From positions 62,001 to 126,000 of the forward strand of contig JACIVP010000003.1 in the NCBI GenBank assembly GCA_014361455.1: DNA of 64,000 nt. Direction: 5' to 3'. Shown piece by piece: positions 34,106 through 41,824 of this stretch. Source of the DNA: Candidatus Methanosuratincola sp. GTDB lineage: Archaea > Thermoproteota > Methanomethylicia > Methanomethylicales > Methanomethylicaceae. The notes beneath the pieces were generated by a model, which did not search any database, was not told the DNA's origin, and worked only from the letters and a program-made list of their open reading frames with translations. Each line of letters starts with the position of its first letter. The first letter of the stretch is position 1. The position numbers and the translations under genes are program-made.

Positions 34106-34414
34106 ATGAAAGAGGAAAAGCTTTTTATTAAGGTCTGGGCAGTGCGCGAAGGGGAAGTGATGATTGCGGTTTGTGACCCCCAACTCGTGGGGAAGAAGTT
34201 TCATGATGGCAGGCTACTCCTGGATGTGAACGAGGCGTTCTATAAGGGTGAACTAGTTTCGGCAGAGGCAGCCGTTGATTACCTTAGGAAGGCAACTGTG
34301 GCCAACCTAGTTGGCGAAGTGGCAGTCCAGTGCGGCAAGGAAGCTGGGCTGATACACGAGGATGGAGTAATGACTATAGATGGAGTGCCCCATGCCCAAT
34401 TCGTTCTTATATGA
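34106..34414 (+). CDS. DUF424 family archaeal protein
   Basis: The protein has 102 residues with the DUF424 pattern (FIKVWAVREGEVMIAVCDPQ, LLDVNEAFYKGELVS, VANLVGEVAVQCGKEAG). The function is unknown. It lies between aIF2-beta and the NMD3-like gene with gaps of 9 bp on both sides, as in many archaea, so a translation-related role is likely. Confidence 0.88.
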   Translation: MKEEKLFIKVWAVREGEVMIAVCDPQLVGKKFHDGRLLLDVNEAFYKGELVSAEAAVDYLRKATVANLVGEVAVQCGKEAGLIHEDGVMTIDGVPHAQFVLI

Positions 34415-34423
34415 GGGGCTGTG

Positions 34424-35518
34424 ATGGGGCGCTTTTGTGCCAGATGTGGATCCGAGTCGGGCGTCTATATCCGAGGACTCTGTAGCGATTGCTACTGGAA
34501 GGAGATGGATATGGAGATTCCCTCGGACATATCCGTCACCATGTGTCCGGAATGCAGGTCCCACCTCCAAGGGAAGAAGTGGGTAGAGAGGGACGAGATC
34601 GCAGACAATGACTGCAAGGCAGTGGCAGCAGCCGAGACCGAACTTCTGAGACAGAAAAAATTTCATGGGGGCGTGACACTAGAATGGGCAAGCGGAGAAG
34701 TGATCGAAAGAGACGCCAGTGGCCGCCCGAAGGCAATTATGCTGAACCTGAGGCTGAAAGAAAAATCCACGGGCATAGAGCATAAAACAGCAGTGCTCGT
34801 CTCGATCGAGTATTCGACCTGTAGTACTTGCAAAAAGTATGCAAGGAAGGAACATGAAGCAGTTGTGCAGATCAGGGCGAATGAGAGGCCCTTAGACAAT
34901 GAGGATCAGAAACACGTGGAGCGGGTGATAAATGAGATCTGCAAGAGGGGACCCGATAGAAACAGGGGCGGCATCGTGGAAATAAAAGAGAAAGAGGGGG
35001 GCTACGACGTGAAATTTGCTTCGCTGAGTGCTGCCAGGGTGTTTGCGAAGAGACTCCACGAGGATTATGGCGCCGCCGTGCAGGAGAGCCCCAAAATAGT
35101 TGGCATCGACAGAAGGAGTGGGGGAAGAGTTTACAAGAATACGATCAGCATCAAGTTGCCAAGGCTAAGGGTAGGGGATCTTGTTTCCCTTCGAAATAAT
35201 GTTTATTTACTCACTGGGTTCGACCGCGGCAGGGCGATTGTGAAAGATATGAGAAGCGGGGGGCGTAGGACGCTTGGAGTGGACGAATACATTGCTCTTG
35301 AAAAGATCTCTGAGGATTATGTGAGGAGGGTCAGGCTTGATGGAAGAACCAGCAGCCATGCAGACTTCTACGACCTCAATAAGTCCAGCTTTATTGAGAT
35401 CCCTCCTGAGATGATTCCTCCTGAGATGAAGATCGGGGAAGAAGGGCTGTTGATTAGACACGAGGGCAAGGAAAACGTTTACAGGATAGCGAAATGGGAC
35501 AGGACAGAGAGCATTTGA
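34424..35518 (+). CDS. Archaeal NMD3-like protein
   Basis: The protein has 364 residues. The N-terminal zinc-binding region (RFCARCGSESGVYIRGLCSD, then TMCPECRSHLQ) matches the NMD3 family, with a third Cys pair in YSTCSTCKKYARKEH. Eukaryotic NMD3 binds the 60S subunit during export and maturation; archaeal members likely act on the large subunit. The archaeal protein lacks the export-signal tail, as expected. It is the last gene of the aIF2-beta unit and is followed by tRNA-Lys in opposite orientation. Confidence 0.88.
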   Translation: MGRFCARCGSESGVYIRGLCSDCYWKEMDMEIPSDISVTMCPECRSHLQGKKWVERDEIADNDCKAVAAAETELLRQKKFHGGVTLEWASGEVIERDASGRPKAIMLNLRLKEKSTGIEHKTAVLVSIEYSTCSTCKKYARKEHEAVVQIRANERPLDNEDQKHVERVINEICKRGPDRNRGGIVEIKEKEGGYDVKFASLSAARVFAKRLHEDYGAAVQESPKIVGIDRRSGGRVYKNTISIKLPRLRVGDLVSLRNNVYLLTGFDRGRAIVKDMRSGGRRTLGVDEYIALEKISEDYVRRVRLDGRTSSHADFYDLNKSSFIEIPPEMIPPEMKIGEEGLLIRHEGKENVYRIAKWDRTESI

Positions 35519-35573
35519 ATGCTCAATCCAATCCCTATAGCGTTTGTCGAAATCTGTATCAATTGGCGTATGG

Positions 35574-35660
35574 CGGGCCCGTCGGGATTTGAACCCGAGA
35601 CCAACGGGTTTCTTCGGTCTCTTAAAAGCCCGCTGCTCTACCGTACTGAGCTACGGGCCC
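35574..35660 (-). tRNA. tRNA-Lys (anticodon UUU) with 13-nt intron
   Basis: Acceptor arms GGGCCCG/CGGGCCC pair fully and the discriminator is G. Loop CTTTTAA gives anticodon UUU. A 13-nt intron (35622-35610) lies at the canonical 37/38 site. CTTT of the loop pairs with GAAG of the intron, leaving TAA and AAA bulges, as in a bulge-helix-bulge motif. The mature tRNA has 74 nt plus CCA. Confidence 0.93.
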
Positions 35661-35774
35661 CCTGAGGTTAGGGGAAGGTCTGCTTATTAATATTTTTAGT
35701 TGCATCCCGCCAAGCCGGGTAGAGCCAAGATATTTATTTGAATGGGAAGAAATCTCTTCTCCAAGGCGAAGAAG

Positions 35775-37100
35775 ATGAAGCTTGGTAAACCAAGGGGGAC
35801 GCGCGACTTTCTGCCCGAAGATATGAGGGTCAGAAGGAAAATTATGGACACCATAAGGACTGTATTTGAACTCCATGGATTCGAGGAGATGGACACGCCA
35901 GCGTTGGAACTTTGGGAGGTGCTTGCCACCAAAGGAGGGGAAGAGGTGGAGAAGCAGATCTACAAGTTCCAGGATAAGGGCGGGAGGTGGCTTGGTTTGA
36001 GGTTCGACCTCACGGTTCCCCTTGCTAGGGTTGTCTCCAACACCCCAGATCTGCCCAAGCCATTCAAAAGGTACTGCATATCAAAGGTTTGGAGGTACGA
36101 GGAGCCTCAGAGCGGCAGGTTTAGGGAATTTGTCCAGGCAGACATCGACATTGTGGGATCCCAAAAAATCGAGGCAGACATGGAGTGCCTTTCAACAGCC
36201 GTTGACGCCCTCAGGGCCCTCGGTCTGGAGGATTTCGAGGTCAAGATAAACAACAGGAAGGTCCTCGAGGGGATGGTGGAAGTCCTAGGAGTCGAAAATA
36301 GCATTGCCGAAGGAATATTCCATGCACTGGACAGGCTCGATAAGGTAGGGGAGACGGAGGTCGCGAGATCGATCGAGGGGATTGGGGTAGGGGAGGAGGA
36401 GGTCTCGAGGCTGCTCGAATTTACTAGGTTCAAGGGCGATGATGCCATCGCCTACGTCGAAAAGGAGTTGAAGTCAAGCAGGAGGGCGGTTGAGGGAATA
36501 AACGAGTTGAAGAGAATGATAGAGCTCTCTAGGACTTTCGGTCTGGATGGAACTATAGTGGTGGACTTTAGCCTGGTTAGGGGGCTTGATTACTATACAG
36601 GGCCCGTATTTGAGGTCAAGACAAAGAGCAGAGGGATAGGGAGCATTGCGGGAGGAGGGCGGTATGACCACCTGATTGAGAAGTTCGGGGGAGTCCCAAC
36701 GCCGGCCACTGGAATATCCCTAGGTGTTGAAAGGCTTTTCGAGGTCCTTTCAGGGGAGTTGAGAGACAGGGCAGCACCTGCAACGAAAGTCTTTGTTGCA
36801 TGTATAGGCGATGAAAATATGCCACAGGCTGTTGGAGTCTGCAGAGAGCTTATCAAGCGCGGGATCCCATCCGAGACTGACTTGATGGGCAGGAAGCTTG
36901 GAAGGCAGCTCGAGTATGCCAATTCCAAGGGTATTCCTTTCGTCATGATGGTGGGGCCCGAGGAACTCAGAACGGGTGCATTTAAGCTCAGGGAGATGCA
37001 TAGAAAGATAGAGCACCAAGTCAGACTGGAAGATGTGCCCACGTTGATAAGAAAGCTTGATGGGTCAACTCAGCAGCCCCCCAGCCAAGAAGGCCAGTAG
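35775..37100 (+). CDS. hisS: Histidyl-tRNA synthetase
   Basis: The protein has 441 residues from the ATG at 35775. An earlier ATG at 35742 falls immediately after the TATA-like GATATTTATTTG (35728-35739), so it would be upstream of the transcript. It has class II motifs (RGTRDFLP, GLRFDLTVPLAR, RYCISKVWRYEEPQSGRFRE), the HisA boxes (VRGLDYYTGPVFEV and GGGRYDHLIEKFGG) and a C-terminal anticodon-binding domain. Its last 36 bases overlap the end of the convergent UbiA-type gene. Confidence 0.95.
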   Translation: MKLGKPRGTRDFLPEDMRVRRKIMDTIRTVFELHGFEEMDTPALELWEVLATKGGEEVEKQIYKFQDKGGRWLGLRFDLTVPLARVVSNTPDLPKPFKRYCISKVWRYEEPQSGRFREFVQADIDIVGSQKIEADMECLSTAVDALRALGLEDFEVKINNRKVLEGMVEVLGVENSIAEGIFHALDRLDKVGETEVARSIEGIGVGEEEVSRLLEFTRFKGDDAIAYVEKELKSSRRAVEGINELKRMIELSRTFGLDGTIVVDFSLVRGLDYYTGPVFEVKTKSRGIGSIAGGGRYDHLIEKFGGVPTPATGISLGVERLFEVLSGELRDRAAPATKVFVACIGDENMPQAVGVCRELIKRGIPSETDLMGRKLGRQLEYANSKGIPFVMMVGPEELRTGAFKLREMHRKIEHQVRLEDVPTLIRKLDGSTQQPPSQEGQ

Positions 37101-37934
37101 TGCCAAAATCATCCAATACCTGATCTGGTTCTTCACCCGTAATGCCGATCCCCTCCCGTTATCCTTCATGATCCTATAGGAGGAGAAAACAAACCCCAAA
37201 TCGACAATTGCGACCGGCAACAGGTAAGCTATTCCGAGCTGCCCGAAGATATACGGGAGCGGGGTTATTGCGACTGCAGTGAGGTAGAAGATCACAGAAA
37301 GTGTGGCTGCAGCTTTTTCGCCCCTAACCAGAGCCACAGTCCTGATGCCCCGCAGCTTGTCCCCTTCCATATCGGCTATGCCTTTGGTCACCTCCCTCCC
37401 TGTGTTGGCGAGGAATGCAAGAAGGAAGAATGCCACAGAGGTCACATTGAAAGACCCCAGAACGACTATGCCCCCGTAGAGAAAAGGCACCGCGACGCAG
37501 TAGGAGACAACCAAATTGCCCCAGATACCAGTCTTTTTGCCATAGAGGTTGTACAGTGTGGAAAAGATGAAGGTCAGGGCTGCTAGAAAGACTGCGCTCT
37601 CCCTGAAGGGCAATGCAGAGATTATGCCGATTGCCCCAGTCACTGCAGATATGCATAGCGCAGTCTTTTTCGAAATCGCACCCGATGGCAGTGGGCGATC
37701 TGGCTGGTTCACCTTATCGATCTCAAAATCAACATAGTCGTTCAGTGCCATTGAGGAGGCGGTTAGGAAAAATGAGACCGAGAAGCCGAGGGTCATCTCG
37801 AAAATGGAGGGGATCCTGCCCAAGACCACTATCTCGCCTATTATGACCGCAATCCCCATCATGAAGGAGTTCGTGGGGCGCATGAGCCGGAGAATTGCAA
37901 TAGATCTTTCACAGAGTGACTTCGGTTGTGTCAT
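37065..37934 (-). CDS. UbiA-family prenyltransferase, probable digeranylgeranylglyceryl phosphate synthase
   Basis: The protein has 289 residues and about nine membrane helices. The first Asp-rich motif NDYVDFEIDKVNQPDRPLPS and the second motif DMEGDKLRGIRT are those of the UbiA family, in the form found in archaeal DGGGP synthases that attach the second geranylgeranyl chain of membrane lipids. The start is set at the ATG at 37934; 37949 is possible. It overlaps endA upstream and hisS downstream. A respiratory-quinone or heme O enzyme is the alternative. Confidence 0.85.
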   Translation of the reverse strand: MTQPKSLCERSIAILRLMRPTNSFMMGIAVIIGEIVVLGRIPSIFEMTLGFSVSFFLTASSMALNDYVDFEIDKVNQPDRPLPSGAISKKTALCISAVTGAIGIISALPFRESAVFLAALTFIFSTLYNLYGKKTGIWGNLVVSYCVAVPFLYGGIVVLGSFNVTSVAFFLLAFLANTGREVTKGIADMEGDKLRGIRTVALVRGEKAAATLSVIFYLTAVAITPLPYIFGQLGIAYLLPVAIVDLGFVFSSYRIMKDNGRGSALRVKNQIRYWMILALLAFLAGGLLS

Positions 37935-38457
37935 AGTAAGTGATCTCACCCTGCCTATCTATGACCGCCAAGATAAGATCTTTCTTAGAAAGCTTGGCAG
38001 ACTCCGATATGGAAGCAATTTCTGAAACCCTGACGGTCTTCCCTTCGACCAGACCATAGACCAGATATTTGGCCGGCTCTTTTCCGACTGAGGCCCCCCT
38101 TTCGTACACCCTGTATTCCAATTTTGGGCCGAAGCCAGGCTTTACGGCATAGCCCCTCTTCCTTAGATCGGAGTAGAGAAGAAATTTCAGCCAGATATCT
38201 GGTTCAGAACATTCAAGCAACCTCAACAAAGAAGGAAATTCAAGGATGACCCCTTGCTCGTCGCACACAGTGATTTTTTCGCGATCCACCAAATATAGCA
38301 TCTCGACATCGTTCAGCCTGAGGGCCCCTTTCTCTAAGGTCCCGACGGCACCTTGCTGGTGCAGCCTGTCTGCATCGAGTCCACTAATTATACACTGGTT
38401 CCCGCTTAGGACAGCTTTAGGCAGGGGTTCTGGCAACGAGAACACCTTTAAGACCAA
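37909..38457 (-). CDS. tRNA-splicing endonuclease subunit lacking the catalytic His
   Basis: The protein has 182 residues of the EndA fold. Y118 in YRVYERG and K159 in SKKD have the same spacing as the catalytic Tyr and Lys of Methanocaldococcus EndA (Y115, H125, K156). The position of the His, ten residues after the Tyr, is P128 in KEPAKYLV (usual EHSKYLV). It is therefore probably the structural partner of a catalytic EndA elsewhere, as in crenarchaeal alpha2-beta2 enzymes. Those enzymes cut non-canonical introns such as the one in tRNA-Trp of this window. The start is TTG at 38457. Confidence 0.85.
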   Translation of the reverse strand: MVLKVFSLPEPLPKAVLSGNQCIISGLDADRLHQQGAVGTLEKGALRLNDVEMLYLVDREKITVCDEQGVILEFPSLLRLLECSEPDIWLKFLLYSDLRKRGYAVKPGFGPKLEYRVYERGASVGKEPAKYLVYGLVEGKTVRVSEIASISESAKLSKKDLILAVIDRQGEITYYDTTEVTL

Positions 38458-38477
38458 GTAAACGAGAGGTTATCTAT

Positions 38478-38960
38478 ATGCCCTTCGAGGAGGATCTATC
38501 AAAGTTTTTGGCAGGCTATAAGCGTTTGGTGATAGCCGGGGTTGGAAACAGGATGAGGGGGGACGATGCTGCAGGTTGTTCAGCAGCCCGGATGCTTAGA
38601 AGAAAGCTGAAAAGGGACGTCCTTGTCATGGATTGTGGTGCAGTCCCGGAGAACTTCACCTCAGAGATGAAGAGGTTCCAGCCAAGCCACATCCTCTTCA
38701 TCGATGCCGTTGACATGGGGCTGGATCCCGGTGAGTTCAGACTTATTGACGGCGGCGAGCTGATTGAGAGATCGCTCTCAACCCACAAGCAATCATTAAG
38801 GCTCCTCTTCGCAATACTGAGGGAGGGGATTCCAGGAGTAAAGATAAAGCTCCTTGGGATCCAGCCGAAAACGATAGATTTCGGGAAGGGGCTTAGTCGT
38901 CCAGTTAGGGGCGGGTTAAGAACCATAGTGGACAAAATAGTTGGTTTGTCAGGGGGCTAA
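38478..38960 (+). CDS. [NiFe]-hydrogenase maturation endopeptidase, HycI/HyaD family
   Basis: The protein has 160 residues. The family motif GVGNRMRGDDAAG carries the first metal ligand Asp, followed by the Asp of FIDAVDMG and the His of STHKQSL. The PENFTSE motif is typical of HycI-like proteases that trim large subunits of group 4 energy-converting hydrogenases or F420-reducing ones. No hydrogenase structural gene is in the window, but the Mbh-like antiporter module and an frhB-like fragment nearby fit the idea that the genome has one. The following isomerase gene starts 3 bp later. Confidence 0.88.
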   Translation: MPFEEDLSKFLAGYKRLVIAGVGNRMRGDDAAGCSAARMLRRKLKRDVLVMDCGAVPENFTSEMKRFQPSHILFIDAVDMGLDPGEFRLIDGGELIERSLSTHKQSLRLLFAILREGIPGVKIKLLGIQPKTIDFGKGLSRPVRGGLRTIVDKIVGLSGG

Positions 38961-38963
38961 CTG

Positions 38964-40016
38964 TTGATAAAGACGATCGAATGGAAAGATGACTGTGTAC
39001 AAATAATCGACCAAAATGCCCTGCCCAACGAGCTCAAAATAATCAGATGCGAAGATTATGAGAGGCTGGCGAAAGCCATTGAGTGCATGGAAATCAGGGG
39101 GGCACCAGCGATAGGCGTTGCGGCAGCCATGGGGATAGCTCTTGCTGCAAAGAAATGCAGTAGCAAAGATGAATTGCAAGTTAGTTTGGAAGCGGCACAT
39201 AACAGGCTGAGATCAACGAGACCGACTGCAAGGAACCTTTTCTGGGCTCTCGAAAGAATGAGAAGGATTTGGAAAGACCTCTTGGATGAAACGGCCGAGA
39301 ACCTAAAAGAAAAGATCATAAATGAAGCTTTGGCAATTGCGGAGGAGGATGTCTCCGTATGCAAGGCCATCGGAGAGAACGGAGCGGATTTGATATCTGA
39401 TGGGGATGGGATCCTTACACATTGTAATGCAGGAGCACTGGCGTGTGTTGAATATGGAACCGCACTAGGAGTGATAAGAACCGCTTTCAAGGATGGGAGG
39501 AAGTTCATCGTGTATGCGTCAGAGACGCGACCGCTGCTCCAGGGGGCAAGGCTAACTGCATTCGAGCTGAAGCATGATGGGATCCCTTTCAGGCTTATAA
39601 CAGATAACATGGCTGCGTATGTAATGAAAAAAGGGCTCGTAAAGAAGGTAATTGTAGGTGCGGATCTGATAACGAGGCAGGGGTATGTCGTAAACAAGAT
39701 CGGAACCTATGGCTTGGCTGTTCTTGCCAAGCACCACGACATCCCGTTCTATGTCGCAGCGCCACTCTCTACAATCGACCTAGATAGAAGCCCGGAGAGC
39801 GTTGTCATCGAAGAGAGGGCGCCATCAGAGGTCACGCATGTACGAGGAGTCAGGATAGCCCCCGATGGCACAGAGGTCTTGAACCCCGCCTTTGATCTGA
39901 CGCCAGGGCACCTTGTCTCAGCAATAATCACCGAGTTCGGGGTGACCCGTCCACCTTATGACCTCTCAGTCCTTTTCAGGAATGGTGGCGATCGAATAAA
40001 CAGGATAGTTGACTGA
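38964..40016 (+). CDS. mtnA: S-methyl-5-thioribose-1-phosphate isomerase-like protein (MtnA family)
   Basis: The protein has 350 residues with the MtnA pattern: IRGAPAIGVAAAMGIALAA, the catalytic Cys in ILTHCNAG, the Asp in VGADLI, and NKIGTYGLAVLAKHHDIPFY. The enzyme converts 5-methylthioribose-1-P to the ribulose form in methionine salvage. The aldose-ketose isomerase fold is shared with eIF2B and ribose-1,5-bisphosphate isomerase, but the motifs favour MtnA. The start is TTG at 38964. Its end overlaps the convergent regulator gene by 51 bases. Confidence 0.87.
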   Translation: MIKTIEWKDDCVQIIDQNALPNELKIIRCEDYERLAKAIECMEIRGAPAIGVAAAMGIALAAKKCSSKDELQVSLEAAHNRLRSTRPTARNLFWALERMRRIWKDLLDETAENLKEKIINEALAIAEEDVSVCKAIGENGADLISDGDGILTHCNAGALACVEYGTALGVIRTAFKDGRKFIVYASETRPLLQGARLTAFELKHDGIPFRLITDNMAAYVMKKGLVKKVIVGADLITRQGYVVNKIGTYGLAVLAKHHDIPFYVAAPLSTIDLDRSPESVVIEERAPSEVTHVRGVRIAPDGTEVLNPAFDLTPGHLVSAIITEFGVTRPPYDLSVLFRNGGDRINRIVD

Positions 40017-40703
40017 GTCGTCGATCTCCTTCTTCCATTTTTCACCCACGGCAATGAGCACGAATACACCTGCGATCTCTGCTTTGCTTCGCTTGACCAT
40101 ATTGACTAGAGCTTTAAGTTGTTCTCCGGATCGGACAACATCGTCGGTGATCAATATGCTGTCCCTCTTTTCGATCCCATCTTTAGGCAGATAAAGGGAG
40201 ACTTGTATGCCGGCTTTTGAAACGGTGTAGGTCTCCTCAATAAAATTTGATACACCAATTTCCTTCTCTTTCTTCGCATATAGAAGCGGGACGCTGAATG
40301 AAGACGCAATGTGGACAGCAAGAGGTATCCCATCAACAGCCACCGTAAGCACTTTACTCACCCTTCTCCCTGCAAGTCTTTGCACCACGTGGTCGGCGAC
40401 GTACCTCAGGAGCAGGGTGTCCCCGAGGACTTTTGTGTTGTCGAGAAAACCACCCTTGTCAAATGAGATCTTGTCCATTATATGGCTGGTGACATCATAA
40501 CCTTTTTCCAGCTTCTCTAGGATTGAGGCGGCCCGCTCTGGGCTTGGCAGAATGTGCCCCTTGACATATCGGTTCAGAACGGTTATGGGAATACCAGTAA
40601 GCCGCATCAGTTCCTGGTACGACTTTACGCTTTTTGTGAGTCTCAGAAACTCAACTGCGCGGATCTGGCGCTTGAGGTATTCGTAGCGGGTCTCCTCGCT
40701 CAT
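39966..40703 (-). CDS. Phosphoribosyltransferase-fold transcription regulator (GfcR/PyrE-like)
   Basis: The protein has 245 residues. An N-terminal helix-turn-helix (YQELMRLTGIPITVLNRYVK) is followed by a phosphoribosyltransferase domain with the PRPP loop ILITDDVVRSGEQL. Haloferax GfcR, of this architecture, regulates sugar catabolism genes. Related PyrE-like or PurR-like proteins sense PRPP-linked signals. It starts at ATG 40703. The target here is not known. It may sense a pentose phosphate, given its MtnA neighbour. Confidence 0.82.
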   Translation of the reverse strand: MSEETRYEYLKRQIRAVEFLRLTKSVKSYQELMRLTGIPITVLNRYVKGHILPSPERAASILEKLEKGYDVTSHIMDKISFDKGGFLDNTKVLGDTLLLRYVADHVVQRLAGRRVSKVLTVAVDGIPLAVHIASSFSVPLLYAKKEKEIGVSNFIEETYTVSKAGIQVSLYLPKDGIEKRDSILITDDVVRSGEQLKALVNMVKRSKAEIAGVFVLIAVGEKWKKEIDDSVNYPVYSIATIPEKD

Positions 40704-40765
40704 TCATATACATCTCCATAGACGATATAATTTTAAGTAACAATCATATTATAAATTTTACATAT

Positions 40766-41209
40766 CTATTGAAAATCTCTCTTGCTGCCCACTATCCCTC
40801 GGCTGTCCTGGTACATCCCGGAATACGGGTGTGAAGAGGGCGAATCCAACATATTGAAGACAATCTGCACCAAACGCTCGCCTTGTGAGATCCATACGCC
40901 CCTGAGACCGAGGTTTGCAATTGAAATTGTGAGTTGCCCCTTGAATCCTGGGTCGACGAAAGCAAAACTGCCCAGAAGGCCCTCGCGTGCGAAGGACGAC
41001 CTAATGAACAACTGCCCTGCAATCGAGGATGGCAATTCGACTCTCTCGAGTGTACTAATAAGTGCATGAGAACCTTTTGGGATCTCTAAATCAAATCCGG
41101 CCCTCAGGTCGTATCCGGATGGGGAGAGACATTCGCTGGAGAAGGGGTCGATCTTCAGCGCCCCTTTGTTGATATAACCTAGTATGCTAGTATCTGACAG
41201 CAATGTCAA
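40766..41209 (-). CDS. dCTP deaminase/dUTPase family protein lacking the usual catalytic Glu
   Basis: The protein has 147 residues from TTG at 41209, which has GGTGAT 3 nt upstream; a GTG at 41216-41218 is the alternative. The fold motifs are SGYDLRAG, RSSFAREGL, FVDPGFKGQLT and the C-terminal YSGMYQDSRG. Dcd enzymes read TLE in the third motif, where the Glu activates water. Here it reads LTISIANLG, so Ser replaces Glu. The Asp of VDPGF, used for dUTP hydrolysis, is kept. A dUTPase-only role is therefore plausible. It follows the PPC-domain gene with overlapping ends. Confidence 0.78.
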   Translation of the reverse strand: MTLLSDTSILGYINKGALKIDPFSSECLSPSGYDLRAGFDLEIPKGSHALISTLERVELPSSIAGQLFIRSSFAREGLLGSFAFVDPGFKGQLTISIANLGLRGVWISQGERLVQIVFNMLDSPSSHPYSGMYQDSRGIVGSKRDFQ

Positions 41210-41214
41210 GCAAA

Positions 41215-41637
41215 TCACCCCAAGTCCAAGCGGAATGGCACAGTAACTCCTTTTTCAGCCAATTCAGAGTCGTACTCCCGTCGAATTTGAGGCTGAAGAG
41301 GTTCCAGAACTGCCTCGCAGAATATATCGACTTCACCTTTGAGGAGGTGGCCCACCCAAGAGCCAGCTTCGTTGCCCAAAGCGACGTGGAGATGGATGAA
41401 TGGCTGCCCACTCAGCAGAGTCAAGTTCCCGTTTCCTACTGCCTCAACATGCTGATCGATCTCCTTCTCCACCCCTTTCTTCACTATTATCTTGGAATTT
41501 TTCAATGCGCCAATGAAGGATAGAATGACCGCCGAATGAACCTTTGCACCCCTGGCAAGCCTCTCGAACGAAGAGATCACCTCTTCCCCCTCATCGAATC
41601 TGATGATCATGAGTTTTTCTGTACGAAGCAGCCTCAA
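41215..41637 (-). CDS. PPC/DUF296 domain protein
   Basis: The protein has 140 residues (a later ATG at 41610 gives 131). It has the PPC domain seen in plant AT-hook proteins and in prokaryotes: RFDEGEEVISSFERLA, then IGALKNSKI, then FIHLHVALGNEAGSWVGHLL with the GHLL motif and conserved His residues. Function in prokaryotes is unknown. In plants the domain mediates trimerisation. Its stop overlaps the dcd-like gene start region, so the two form an operon. Confidence 0.85.
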   Translation of the reverse strand: MRLLRTEKLMIIRFDEGEEVISSFERLARGAKVHSAVILSFIGALKNSKIIVKKGVEKEIDQHVEAVGNGNLTLLSGQPFIHLHVALGNEAGSWVGHLLKGEVDIFCEAVLEPLQPQIRREYDSELAEKGVTVPFRLDLG

Positions 41638-41739
41638 ATTTATCGCCTGTGAATTTTAATTAAGCTTCAGTTATAAAAGGCGTTCCAGTAAAAAGAAGCG
41701 CATTAAAAGCGGTTTATAGTTATAGATTATTTTAGTTCA

Positions 41740-41760
41740 TGATAAAAGTTTAAATACCGT
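41740..41760 (+). promoter_or_regulatory. TATA-like promoter of the aldehyde dehydrogenase gene
   Basis: AAAAGTTTAAATACCG at about 41744-41759 is a good archaeal TATA/BRE match about 65 nt before the TTG start at 41825. The interval up to 41638 otherwise shows only AT-rich DNA. Confidence 0.5.
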
Positions 41761-41824
41761 AAATGAATTTTCACTTAAAGCTATGACCATCTGACAATAA
41801 AACCGAAAAAATGGAGGATTTGAA

